Positions 44,856-56,736 of a stretch of 64,000 nt of DNA are shown here, one piece after another. The position numbers were made by a program, and so were the translations under genes. How positions within the stretch are numbered: the stretch's first letter is position 1; each line of letters starts with the position of its first letter. The DNA comes from Hemileia vastatrix (lineage: Eukaryota > Basidiomycota > Pucciniomycetes > Pucciniales > Zaghouaniaceae), in assembly GCA_030280995.1 (NCBI GenBank), contig JASXTE010000002.1:32006683-32070682 (forward strand), written 5' to 3'. The notes below the pieces were generated by a model. It searched no databases. It saw only the letters and a program-made list of their open reading frames with translations, and was not told the origin of the DNA.

Positions 44856-46085
44856 TATAAGAGTTTCAGAATCCTTATCCTCTAAATATGCAATATAAAA
44901 ATGTGAAATAAGACAAGTGAAATTTGGAAAAAAGGCTCAACTTCAAAGGTCAAAATCTCAGCAAACACTGAACCTAATTCAAACCTGTTTGTGGAAAATG
45001 AAAGATATGCTTTAGTAGAATCTTCAGTTAAAGGACATGCGATTTAAATAAACCTAACCCTAATTTGTTACATAAAAAAATGAAATAAAAATTTAAATTG
45101 GGAAAAAAAGGCTCAACTTTAACGGTCAATATCTCAGCAACCACTGAATCAAATTCAAATCTGTTTGCAGGAAATGAAAGGTAGCCTTCAGGAGAATCTT
45201 CAGTAAAAAGAAAATTAGATTTGAATAAACCTAACCCTAATTCCGAGTCTGATTTTTAAAATTTTACAAAAACTTGAAAAGTGGTAATGAAGATGAGATC
45301 AAAAGGAGTTTTATAAGTTCACTGTTATCCAGATAAGAATCATACATATATTTAAGTATGAAGTTTTCATAAAAGGAATGAGATATCATATAGGCATGAA
45401 AAAAAGGAGATGAAACTTACCTTGATTGAAAAGTAGGAAAAATAGAGTGAGAAAGATTGATGTTGGAATTGTGGGGAAATTGAATATGGAGTAAGTGAAA
45501 TGCATAAAGAATGTGCAATGTATGTGTTTCAATGAAATGGAGCCAAAAAAAAGTGAAATAAGGGAAAGGGGGGATAATGACAATGCCAAGGAGGGATGAA
45601 GAGTAGGGTGATGGAGCTAAAAAATAAAGTAAAGAGGGAGAGAAAAAAAAGGTTAATTATACCATTGAAATCCAAAATAACCACTTACAAAAAAAATTTA
45701 GATAAAAAAAATAAAATAAACAGAAAAAAACAAAAAAAATTATAATTAGTAATCAAAAAATCAAAAAAATGAATAAAATGACTTACCTGGAGAGATGAGA
45801 TGACAAAATGAATGAAACCAAATTGTTTGAGGGATGTTGGAGGAGAATAGGAAAAGGATATGAGGGATGAATGAAAAAAAAAATCACTGACAAAATATGC
45901 AATTTCAGAAAATATGCGATTTCATGTTGAGCTGGTGAAAGAAAACCAATGAGCCATCCAAAAAAAAGATATTCACTATAAATTCAAAAAAAAAAATGAA
46001 TATGCAACAAACCAAAATACAAAACCAAGTGATTAAAGTACACAAAGAGGACATTTGGAAAGTATGAAAACATAAAAATTAAAAA
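44856..46085 (-). other. Intergenic region of element B
   Basis: Matches 33617-35177 of A without the MITE. It retains the duplicated ATTAGGGTTAGGTTTATT-type blocks and the polypyrimidine stretches. No convincing gene. Confidence 0.6.
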
Positions 46086-46718
46086 TTAAAAGGGTGAAGA
46101 GAAATGTTGGAGAGTAATTGCAGGCTTTTGACTCAAAGGGATGGTTGTGCCATCAACAAAACCTACACAGCCAGGGAAACCTTCAGCTTGCATTACTTGA
46201 GAGGATTCAAGTCGCTGTTCTGGAGTTAGCCAAGCAAGAGTTTGAGACTTGAGGGAAAGGATAGCAATCATACAGCGCTTGGTGTATAATATCACAGTAC
46301 CATATCCTATGTTAAAGAGATTATCCAAACGTCTTACGGCAGCACCATTTCCATTTGAGCCAAAGCGACATAGAGCAACAGTAAGTTGGATGGCAGGATT
46401 ACGCTGTTTGTTATGAGAATTGTTATGGAAGATAGGATGATTGGAGATGAGTTTATAAAGTTTGAAGAAAGAATCGGGAGAAGTTCTAAAAAGTTGTGTG
46501 AAGTTTAAATGAGGAATGTTGAGAATGGAGGCCAGATCATATCGGGGATCATGATAAAGATTTGGCCCCCTGGTGATGATGTAACGCTTTTTGGAAAGAA
46601 AACACATATAAGCTAAAGCATCTTCCAAATCAGAGTCAGATTTATAGTAAAGAACTAAAAGAAAAGTAATAGCATTCATTGTTGAGTGAAGTAGCTTCCT
46701 AGTAGAGAGGTGTTTCAT
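46086..46718 (-). pseudogene. Harbinger transposase of element B, catalytic half deleted
   Basis: From ATG at 46718 the frame MKHLSTRKLLHSTMNAITF is open through EGFPGCVGFVDGTTIPLSQKPA, then jumps to ITLQHFSSPF. Compared with A, about 650 bp are missing between CCTGC and ATTACTCTCC, removing the second Asp and the Glu. Where A has a stop (32528), B has Tyr. B therefore needs transposase from another copy. Confidence 0.85.
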
Positions 46719-47098
46719 TGTTGCCGGTGGAAGGGTTATGTGATGAGGGAAGTGGGAATTCACCGCCAAATGTGCAGTTGGGGTGTGTAGATAGAAAAAA
46801 AACTTAAGTGTTTGCCACCAAAATTAAGTAGCATAGAGTGAGGAAATACTTAAGGATGGCATCAGCAATTATAAGTCATGTGACTTTCTTAAAAATCCAT
46901 CATGGATGAGATGAGTTTGGGATCAGGAATTAGGAATGGAAATTGGGGTATAAGAGGCGGGATAATGCATTATCGTGGATTTCTTATCCACTAGCCCTGG
47001 GGCTAGTGGATAAGAATCTTCTGCAATTAATAATGTCTGATCCCGGGAAAAAAAATTCCTGATCCCTAATTGCGGATCCCTGGACATTGATACCCCCT

Positions 47099-47283
47099 AA
47101 TGTTTTCCAAGATGTGGTTATAAAAAATTGAGGATGAAAACTTCAAATAGAGGTGAAAATTGACACATAAAAGTTTTAATAACCCAATTATTAGCAAAAA
47201 TAATTGCATAAGATAATTGTGGTATAATGATTTTTATCCATAAAAAATTTAATTGCAGATTGGTCAACATTGATACCCCCTCT
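47099..47283 (-). mobile_element. Relic C (right part) with Harbinger terminus
   Basis: Continues the sequence broken at 41600 (TTTTCCAAGATGTGGTTAT, AATAACCCAATTATTAGC) and ends TCAACATTGATACCCCCTC at 47283, the outer terminus of the older copy. Confidence 0.8.
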
Positions 47284-47462
47284 TTATTGCAAAACAAAGG
47301 ATAAAAAATAATTTAACGATTCATTTTTATCTTCCAATAATTTAATTATGGATTATTTTGCTTATATAACTCCTATTCAATTCAAATTATATAATACTCC
47401 ACTAAAAATTAAGTTTCTGAAAAATATATATTGTAGGTAGTCAACTAATTAGACTTCCAATA

Positions 47463-47687
47463 AACTAACACCACAAAAAAATCAAGTGGCACCTGCTAGA
47501 AGGTGCCTATCCCTAAATTCACTTTTAATTTTATAGTAAATTTGATTTGATTTTATGTAAGATAGTGTGATTATTTATAAGTGCACACTCTTTCCAGAAG
47601 AATAACAGCTGAGCTGAAATTGTGTTGAGTCAAAGATAGGGATTGGCACCTGCTATTATGAGGGCATATTTTTTTTCTGGTGTAGTG
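47463..47687. mobile_element. CACTA-like MITE, second type (about 225 bp)
   Basis: The right end read inverted is CACTACACCAGAAAAAAAA, then GCAGGTGCCAATCCCTA. The left end is AACTAACACCACAAAAAAA, then GAAGGTGCCTATCCCTA. The inverted agreement and CACTAC end suggest a small En/Spm-type element. Target duplication is not clear (ATA versus GTA). Confidence 0.55.
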
Positions 47688-48382
47688 GTATAGAGAAAAA
47701 TAAATTCTTCAATTATTCACCACTTTTTTCTTTTTTTGTTTTGATATTCAATATTCTATATGACGTTTGAAATATTCAATTTTGAATTAAATTTTCTATT
47801 TTTTTTGTAAAATCTCCAATCAAGACTAGCAGTGGGATTATTACAGAGAAAAAGATGCATAATTTAGTTTTTTGTGCTTATCAGTGTTAGATAAAGCTTA
47901 TTAGAGTCAGCCACTATTGAAATGGAAAATTTCCACAAATTTGGATTTGCTCAATTTTCAGAAACCATATTAGGAGATTTCAAACTTAGGAAATTCACAA
48001 TTTCAAATCTTAAATGATCTAAGTTCTAATTTCAATCAAATACTAAACCCAAAACTGCTGTACAAAATTGACATAAATAACTTATTTTACTCAAATAAGC
48101 ACTTTCTTAAAAAATGTAGCAGCTTTAAAATAAAAGTCTATTTCACCTATTAGCCAAAGTTATTTCATTCATACACAATACTTCAAAACGTATCAACTCA
48201 TTTTTTGTGACTCAAATAACTGTACATCTAATTTTATAATGTATAAGTCCTATGAATTTCTTTATCTCAAATAATAATCAAATTCATCATGCAGTAGATT
48301 TAATTTCTCTAAATCTCTTCCTTATTTTTAATTCTGACTCTTATATTGACAGAATTATTTTTCCACAAAAAATGGCTACAAT

Positions 48383-48490
48383 CACCACGCAATATGGGGG
48401 ATGGACTTGCTAGCAAGTCCGCAACCTTCAACCCTAATTCATATCTAAGTGAGCACAAATTGAGGTAGTGATGAGATAATAAATAACAAA
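48383..48490. mobile_element. Fragment of the CACTA-like MITE family of 34786
   Basis: Begins CACCACGCAATATGGGGGA with the perfect 18-bp palindrome GGACTTGCTAGCAAGTCC (48403-48420). Similarity fades after about 100 nt and no second end is seen. Confidence 0.6.
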
Positions 48491-49682
48491 GGCTGAACCT
48501 ACTTTTAGAATACATTGAAAAAGACTTTAATATTGATTGGAGAAGCAGCTGAACATTACTACAAAAAATCTTGATATCTGACTTGCAGGAAGTTTTTCAG
48601 AAATATTAAAATAAGGGTATCTCACAGCCTAAAAATGGCTGGAAAATGGTTAAGACTTTAAAAAATCATGGGTTTTTTTGTAGTTATTGATAAACAGTAA
48701 AAATCTCATATGAGCTGAATTAAAGTATGTTTTAAATAAATATGCTCATTTTTATACCTATCAATATAAAAGCAATCACCTAATATCATAAAATAATTTA
48801 AGGAAAAATACTTAGTGAACAGATATAGTTAATTGAATTTTATCAGTAAAATTTTCAAAAAAATAAATATTTATTCAATTTTTATGACGGCATATAATTA
48901 AATATCATCAAGCCATAAGATATATGTGTAAGGAACATTACTATTCTAAATGAATTCAACATAAATTTGGATGCAGGTATTATTTATGTAATTAATATAA
49001 ATAATTTATTTTTACAATTTAGTGAAAGAATTCTTAGAAATATTATTTCAAAAAACAACTCAATTATATCTTCAACATATTGAAGTGATAAAGGAGAAAT
49101 TTTAATGATAATAAAACAAATGGCCAATGAATAGTGCACTATTTTAGCGGTTGTTTTTGTTTCAGGGTGTTAAATGCTCCTTGTCATTTAATATTATATA
49201 TATATATATGTATATACACACATTTTTTATTTAGTTTAACAACCCACCTTCCTTCTCATTCTCTACTCTCTCATAGATCTTATTCTTCTCACTTCTGACA
49301 TCTCCTTTCTCCCTTACCCTTTATTATCTTATCCCATGTTCTATCCCCTCTTTATCGCTTGTACTTTTCCTCTAAACCCCTTTTTATCCTCTCTCAATCA
49401 AAACAACTATTTTTTCTCCCCTTATCACCCCTTTTTCTCAATAGAAAGTGATTGGGGTGAGATAGAAGTTAAAATGGGTGGTGTGGAAAGTGAAAAAGAT
49501 ATATTTTGGTGAAGAGAAAAAGGGGTGGTATTCATAGAAGCAGAAGTGGAATTAGGAGATAAAGGGGTAGGGTGGGTTAGAGAGGGTAGTAAGTGGGGTG
49601 GGTGAGATGGGTAAATTTTTCAATAAAGAACAATGATGTGAGACAGAGATAGATGATAAAGGGGTAAGCTTTAGTAATAAGG

Positions 49683-49960
49683 GTAGAAAGAGGAGTTTTG
49701 TCAGCCTGTACATCCCCAGGACTGAGTATAAAGTACTTATAAGTTATATTAAACACATGAACAATACATGGGAACAATAAATAAGAGTACACAAACAGTA
49801 TACATAAGTAAAATTATGATAATACACAAAAAATGCCATTATAACACCTTATATACACACATATATCCATCTTTTATAAGTCTTATGTACTTAATATTTA
49901 GTTGGAGTATGTTAGGTTAACCTTAAAAACCTTAATTATAAGTCTACATAATTTCTAAGT
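49683..49960. repeat. LTR-like sequence related to the insertion at 26368
   Basis: Starts TGTCAGCCTGTACATCCCC and shares AGGACTGAGTAT and the following spacing with 26368. The end could not be placed. Confidence 0.4.
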
Positions 49961-51208
49961 ATACTTAAAGCTGTTATTTTCATTGTTTTATGCAAAAAAC
50001 AAGAAATGCACCTTATTTCACTTAAAAGTTAATTATATGAGCTATAAATTTAAGAATATTAAAAATGAGCTTTGACAGTTCAATTTTTCTCATTTATGAC
50101 TATTGATTTGGCTACTTAAATGTATAAAAATAACACTTTTCAAATTTGGTGTTTTTTATGCCAGAAATGGCTTCTGTGTACTGGCCACATACTGCCTGCA
50201 TTTTTCCCATGTGAATAGCTTCATTTTTAGCAAATTTAGATTTTTCACACTATAATTACCCCACATTCTACGCCCACTGTGGGGAAACATAATAGGCGAC
50301 AGGTGCTTATTTAGTGTCCTAGCTTAATTAATAATGCATTGACCCTCTTTATATGCACTAATTTCATTAATAACCTCACTCTTGGCACCTTATTTCACTA
50401 CCACGCTTAAATTTGCCTAAAATTAGTCAAGGATTTACCCGTGAAAGAACCTGCCAAGGACTGTATGTAGTTACCCCACATCACACGCCCTCTTTTGGGT
50501 TTCTAGGTGGTTTCTCAGTCAATTTTGGTCATTTTTGAATGGGAATTTCATGTAGTATAATGTCAGGATTAGCCCCATCATTTCTACAGTGAATCCCCCT
50601 TATTATAAAGATCTTTTTAACCTTAATTTTTAATCTTTAGTCTTTTATATTGATGTATAATACGCATATACTCTCTTTTTTACTTATTCTTTAATTTTCA
50701 TGGATTTTCCTTATTATTCCAGGATTTTGGCAGTAGTTACTCTTCTATTTATGTTATGGGTCACTATGGATTTTGATGGACGTGTCTATTAGTTGGACGG
50801 AGGCATCATTAACTGTGTATTGGACTGGTAAATCAAGGGATTCATTGGGGAACTCAATGTGTATAAAAGGAGGAGGTTTTGGGTCTTGTTTTCTAAATTC
50901 TTTATCATTAAAATTTAAACCATATAACCAAAACAATTACAATTCATATCAATTAGTACTTATAGAGTCTTTTGAATAGTATTTGAATAAATTAAAATCT
51001 ATTTTTCTACCAACTAAGTATATTGTAAGCCAAAATATAAAATTAGTGAGAATTATATTACTGAGACCTTTATTTTGAATTATATTTTTTTTTTATGTCC
51101 AATGGTAGGACAAATTATGGGGGTTTATTTTTGGGTTTTATGGAATCGGTGGATAAGCCCTTGGGGCAAAATTATGGATTATCTCCAGGGGATATCAAGA
51201 ATTTAATT
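49961..51208. other. Unassigned region upstream of element 4
   Basis: Includes two TTACCCCACAT motifs (near 50263 and 50471) echoing CAATTACCCCATAAT near 55962 after element 4, so part may be LTR of element 4. The gag and protease expected for this family are not present here. No gene. Confidence 0.4.
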
Positions 51209-51262
51209 CCTCCGAAATGAGGATAAACTACCTAAACTGGGCTGAAATTTTCTTTTATCGTT

Positions 51263-54200
51263 ATGTCTTCAATTTATTCAGGATTCAAATTATTATGGAT
51301 GCCCTCATTTTTTGGGGTAGCAGAGGCTGATCACTCTAATGTTGTAATCTCTCCTCAGGATGAGATCCCGGATTGCAATAGGTCAGCTCACTTGGAGATA
51401 ATTCAAGTGGATTCTCAATTATTTTCTGTTAATATTACTTTGGAGTGCAAATACGTTTTGGACTTTTCTATATGTTTATTGAATTTACCTGGTTTTTCTA
51501 TTAAATTTAAAAATGGTGAAAAAGGCAAAATGGGCCAAATTAGGTTGGATAAAAATTGGAAGGGTATGTTTTGTGACCTCCACCAAGAGGTTAAACTGCA
51601 ATTATCTCCTTCTATTTTGGGCCTCCAGCAAGAGGTTAAACTGCAATTATCTCCTTCTATTACGGACCTCCAGCAAGAGGGTAAACTGTGAAAATCTTAT
51701 CAAAATCCAATAAAAAATCTCAGTATAATTAAAACACTAAAAAATAATTTTTGTGAAAATTCATTTCCGGTTCTCCAGCAAGAGGTTAAACTGCCAACTT
51801 TCTTTATGGGTGATTTACTGTTGGATAAGGGAAGCAAAGGTGTTGGAAAATCTTTTTATAAATTAGACGAGGGAAAGGAGAAAAGGGTAAAATTTAAAAA
51901 TGAAATAAAATATTTTTCTAATTTTTCTTATTCCGATTCTGGCAATGAAGAAGATTCATTTGATGAAAGTTTTAATGGTGATACAAAAGAAAATGTTTTA
52001 CCTCAAGTTAATTTAGATGTGGACGCAGCCAAATATAAGAAAGTAGCAAATAAAGTTCGACCTATTAATGAACCGCTACCTGCTGAATTAAATCCACCTT
52101 TGAGAAGACCAAGGTTATCAAGAGATCCTTATGAAAGTCCCTTGGTAAAGAATCCGCCTGAATTTTCTGAGACGTCAAGAATCACTTTTGAGAGACTGGG
52201 TGTTGTTAATTTTGGACCTGATGGTTGGTTGTCTGGAGAAGAGAAGAAGTTGTTGTTGGATGTGATGGTCAAGCGAGAGAAGGCCATTGCTTTTGTAGAA
52301 GAGGAGAGGGGTGTGTTGAAGCATTCCTATGGGGAGCCTTACAAGATTCCTGTGGTATGTCATGAACCATGGCAGCAGAAACCGATTCCTATTCCAGCTG
52401 CATTGAAAGAAGCTTATATCGAAGTTGTCAGAGAACGGATACGCACTGGACTCTATGAGCAATCAACGTCAAGTTATTCTAGTCTGGTATTTTGTATCAA
52501 GAAACCGAATGGCAAGCTTAGAGTTGTTCATGATCTTAGGGAATTAAATAGGGTTACAATAAAGGATGCTGGGATACCGCCTAGTGCTGAGGAGTTTGTT
52601 GAAGCGTTTGCAGGGAGAGTGTGTTATGGTTTAGGAGATATTATGGGTGGATATGATGAGAGAGAGTTACATCCGGACTCAAGGGCTCTCACTACATTCG
52701 ATACGCCACTAGGACGTTTACAGTTAACAAGATTACCTCAAGGAGCAACAAATTTGGTTGCAGTTTATCAAGCTCAGATGGCTTGGATCCTTCAAGAAGA
52801 AATTCCACAATATGCTGGAATCTTTATAGATGATGGAGGAATTAAGGGACCAATAACCGACTATGATAACCAGGTGTTGGAAGAGAATCCCGGGATACGC
52901 AAATTCATTTAAGAGTTTGCAATTACTTTAGAAAGAATCTTGTTTCGAATTGAAGAGGCTGGTTTAACTATTTCAGGTTCAAAATTTTCATGTTGTGTGC
53001 CAGCCTTAGAAATATTAGGCCATGTGGTATGTAGAGAGGGTAGGATTATGTCCAAGAAGAAAGTTAACAAAATTCAGTCCTGGCCAAGACCCAAGAATAC
53101 GACCAAAGTTAGAGGGTTTTTAGGCGTTTGTGTATATGTTAGAATGTTTATCAAGGACTTTTCTTCATTGGCAGCTCCATTGAGACGGTTAACGAGAAAG
53201 GATGCAGACTGGGAGTGGGATGAAGAGTGTGAGAAGGCGTTTGTGAAGTTGAAGGAGGTTGTAGGGAAGGATTTAGTCCTGCACAAGTTGGATTATGGAA
53301 AAGAAGCTGGCAAAATTTATTTAGCAGTTGATTCAAGTCAGGTTGCAGCTGGGGCGGTTTTGTCTCAGATGGATAAAGCTGGTTACATCAGGCCAGTTAG
53401 GTATGAATCTGTAGTATTTACTGAGGTCGAATCAAGATATTCTCAACCAAAATTGGAATTATGTGGTGTGGCGAAAATACTGAAGAAACTTCAGCATATT
53501 TTGTGGGGGCAACATTTTGAGTTGCAAGTGGATGCGAAATCGTTAATCCAGATGATTAATTCCCCAAGTTTACCGAATGCACCCATGACGAGATGGGTAG
53601 CTTTTATTCAACATTTTTCGTTTGATTTAGTTCATAAGCCTGGCAAGACTTTTACTATGCCAGATGGTTTATCAAGGAGACCACCCACTGAAGAAGATTC
53701 AGACTCAGAAGAGTTCAATGAAGATATACCTATTATCAAAGCCAGCACTAAAGGAGCTGAAGACTTTCCATACCTCCCCCATGAGGTTAAACTGGCAGGA
53801 CTATTGTGTTTAGATTATGGTGTTGATGACCTCCACCAAGAGGATAAACTGGAAAATAGTTTTTATGTTAATAAAGGTGTTGGAAAAGGTGTAGATAAAT
53901 TCGGCAGAGAGGAGGTAGAAGAATATGTGGTGTATGTAGAGGAAGATGGATTGGTAGTGTGGGATAGTAGTAAATTAAGGAATGGTGTATATGTTGGAGA
54001 ATTAGAGAATTTAAATAAAAAGGTGGATAAAGAGAAAGAGGTATTTTCAAATACGGTTTACGAAGGATCCAAAGGTTCAGAAGAAAAACGACGACATAGC
54101 TCGATTAAAGATTTATTTAGGGGTCAACAATTATTGGCTCATTCATGTGCAGGAGATATTGGTGATAGAGAAGTCCCTATTGATGTTATATTAATCGATT

Positions 54201-55486
54201 TTCAAGATGAAGTCTGGGGTCAGACTGGTTTTTATTTTTTGTTAGTCAAATATTTGTTGACTTTAGAGAGGCCAGAAGATTGTGAAGACAATGAATGGGT
54301 GGCTATCAAGAGGAAGTCATCTACGTTTTACCTATCTGGTCGACGTTTAATGAGGAGAAGGTATCCAAATCCTCAAGTAGTTATAACTCAAGAGAAGGGG
54401 CAAGAATTAGTTTTGAAATCACTGCATGAAGATCTTGGGCATAGAGGCGTTGGAGAAACATTTAGAAGAATTTCTGATCGATTTTGGTGGCCTGGAATGA
54501 AGATGGCTGTTAAACAGTGGGTTCAGTCATGCGAAGAATGTCAAAGACGAAGTTATTTAAGGCCAAAAGAACCTGGACGCGCAACCGGTGAATGTACACT
54601 CTTTGGGAGAGTTAGTTTAGATGCCGTTCATATAAAAGAGGGACGGTATAAATATTTAATTGTGGCCAGAGATGATTTATCTGGTTGGGTAGAGGCAGCG
54701 CCTCTTATTAATTTAACTGCCAAAAATGTGGCAGAATTTTTTTTGAATAATTGGGTGTATCGATATGGAGTGATGAAATTGGTGACGGTAGATGGAGGTC
54801 CTGAATTTGGGACAGAGTTTAAAGAGGCCGTATTGAAAGTTGGATCAAAGGTTAGGGTAGCAACCCCATATTATCCTGAAGCTGAAGGCATGGTTGAAAG
54901 AGGGCATCAAGTTATTAAGGATGCTTTGGTTAAAATGTGTGGGACAAGTGCCGAAAAGTGGAGGCACTATTTACCTTTAGTTTTATTTGCTGATCGAATC
55001 ACTGCCAAAAAGACGACCGGATTTTCACCTTATGAACTTGTTTTTGGACAGAAAGCAGTTTCACCGGTTGATTTAGAAGCTGAATCATATCTTGGAGTTG
55101 ACTGGGACACGGTCAAAACTACTGAAGAATTATTGTGTGCAAGAATGATGCAGCTAGAAAAGAAAGAAGAATATTTAGAAAAGGCATATTCGCGGATGAT
55201 GAAGATCCGAAATCAATCAGTCAGATATTGGGATGAGCGGTTGGCACATCGATTAAGGAAACCTTTGAAGCCAGGAGATATGGTCCTGGTGTATAATAGC
55301 AGTTTGGAAAGTCAGTGGGGAAAGATGTTTGCAGATAGGTGGAATGGACCGTATAAAATCAAGGAGCAAGTTTCCGGCGGTTCATATGTGCTAGAAGAGT
55401 TGGATGGAGTAGTATTAAAGAAGAGGGTAGCAGCCGATCAAGTGAAACGGTTCTATCCTAGAGGCACCAGGAGTGCCGAAGTCTAA
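51263..55486 (+). CDS. Element 4 polyprotein: reverse transcriptase, RNase H, integrase (two in-frame stops)
   Basis: A single frame spans 4.2 kb, broken only by TGA at 51689-51691 and TAA at 52910-52912. The first 140 residues are a spacer with 15-residue repeats ending in LQQEVKL. The reverse transcriptase has PVVCHEPWQQKPIPIP, KKPNGKLRVVHDLRELN and the catalytic box FIDDGG (FxDD instead of YxDD). After the second stop come FRIEEAGLTISGSKF, RGFLGVCVYVRMFIKDF and LTRKDADW, then RNase H with AVDSSQVAAGAVLSQ and PDGLSRRP. Integrase follows: HEDLGHRG...SCEECQRRS zinc domain, SLDAVHIKEG (first Asp), TVDGGPEFG (second), YPEAEGMVERGHQVI (Glu). C-terminal barrel KPGDMVLVYN. No protease is seen upstream. 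The second stop sits where element 5 has Trp. Confidence 0.85.
51577..51793 (+). repeat. 45-bp coding repeats containing the stem-loop motif
   Basis: Motif copies at 51577, 51622 and 51667 are spaced 45 bp, with a fourth at 51772. The encoded unit is LxQEVKLQLSPSI. Each has CCTC (or TCTC), a 6-nt loop, GAGG and (T/G)TAAACTG. Confidence 0.85.
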
Positions 55487-55703
55487 CTCCGAAATGAGGA
55501 TAAACTACAATTTTAATGACTTTTATTAAATTTATACCTCCGCAATGAGGATAAACTATGACATTTATGAAATTATATGGATAACTCCGAAATGAGGATA
55601 AACTACAATTTTAATGACTTTTATTAAATATTATCCTCCACAATGAGGATAAACTATGATATCAACAATATTTTATGATGACCTCCGCAACAAGGATAAA
55701 CTA
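55486..55703 (+). repeat. Five 3'-UTR copies of the stem-loop motif
   Basis: Copies at 55486, 55537, 55584, 55635 and 55682, alternating CTCCGAAATGAGG-type and CCTCCGCAATGAGG-type, each followed by ATAAACTA. They begin within the last bases of the pol stop region and continue in non-coding DNA. Confidence 0.85.
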
Positions 55704-56736
55704 TCTTCTTTTTTTTATCAAAAATGCTTTACTATTGTTACACTGTATATGGGCGACGAAACTATGATGAAACTTAATGAAATTCAAGAAGACCTTCTTT
55801 GAAATTTTCAAAAAAAAACTTAAAATTCTTTAAATATGGGTGAAGATAGTGTTGGAAAATTTTTTAAAATTTATTGGAAGAAGTGTTCACAGGGGAACCT
55901 TCTTAATTTAATATTGGCAAGTGTGGGGGTAATTGATGGGCTGGCTGCTCTATACACAATTACCCCATAATGTTCGTTTCCAAAATTTTCCCTGTTTCTA
56001 GTTGAATCCTGGCTTTGTCTTTTAATTATAGGAAGTCCACTAAGACTATAAACTGGAACGAATCAAGAGACACCGCTCTCAACGCCGGATTCAAGATTCT
56101 TTTTATTTTATTTTGTTTTTGATTTTTTTATGTAGATTGTGATTTCTTTTCTTTAATTTATATTATGAATTATTGTAAAGGTGATGCTCACTGGTGGTCT
56201 CTAATCATTTTTATAAATTGGAGGGAGCCCACCCAGTGATCATCATTATAAAAATCATCTTCTAAAAACTTTCATTTATTTTCTTTTCTTTTCAATTTCT
56301 CAAATTGTGTAACCACATCAAGTTGCACTTGGATGTGGGTATGATGTCGAGGGTACGGCTCATCAAATGGCCGGGGGGCATCTTTTAAATTTTTATTTTG
56401 AAATTTTATTTATTACTTTTTTTAACTTTCTTTTCACATTTGTTTATCTATCTTTAAAAATTAAATTTTAACTTTTATTTCAAAACTATGTTTTCTAAAA
56501 TCTATTATTTTAAATTTAAAAAAAAATAAAATAAAATAAAATAAATAAAAATAAAAAATAAAAAAATAAAAAAAAATTAAAAAAAAATAATAATAATAAT
56601 TAATTAAATCAAAATTATTATATTTCTTAGTTTATTTTTCAGTCTTCATTCTTTTTAGTTAATTCATTTAGTTTAGCCAGGAAACAGGGTCTAGGGGAAC
56701 TCAATACCAATGGGATTTTACTTCAAGATATCTGTT
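55704..56736 (+). other. 3' region of element 4, probable LTR start
   Basis: A G-rich stretch (GTGTGGGGG, about 55920) precedes TGATGGGCTGGC. One perfect motif copy (AGTC, CACTAA, GACT, ATAAACTGG) lies at 56034-56056. 56515-56600 is an A/AAATA low-complexity run. No gene. Confidence 0.5.

Larger units (their letters stand above)
41601..47098 (-). mobile_element. Element B: PIF/Harbinger-type transposon, inverted relative to A, nested in relic C
   Basis: Inverted ends AGGGGGTATCAATGTTGACC (41601) and ...GGACATTGATACCCCCT (47098). TAAT precedes the left end (41597-41600) and TAAT straddles the right end (47098-47101), fitting a TAA-type duplication whose exact edge is ambiguous. Same gene layout as A with the transposase on the minus strand. 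It lacks the CACTA MITE and the catalytic half of the transposase. Confidence 0.9.
47284..49682. other. AT-rich DNA with MITE pieces, no gene
   Basis: Apart from the two MITE features at 47463 and 48383, nothing is supported. 49250-49640 is a pyrimidine-rich tract followed by a purine-rich tract (CCCCTTTTTCTC, then GAGAAAAAGGGG about 110 nt later). Confidence 0.5.

Noticed and set aside
53074..54050. Minus-strand ORFs inside element 4 pol
   Set aside because: Shadows of the long plus-strand pol frame.
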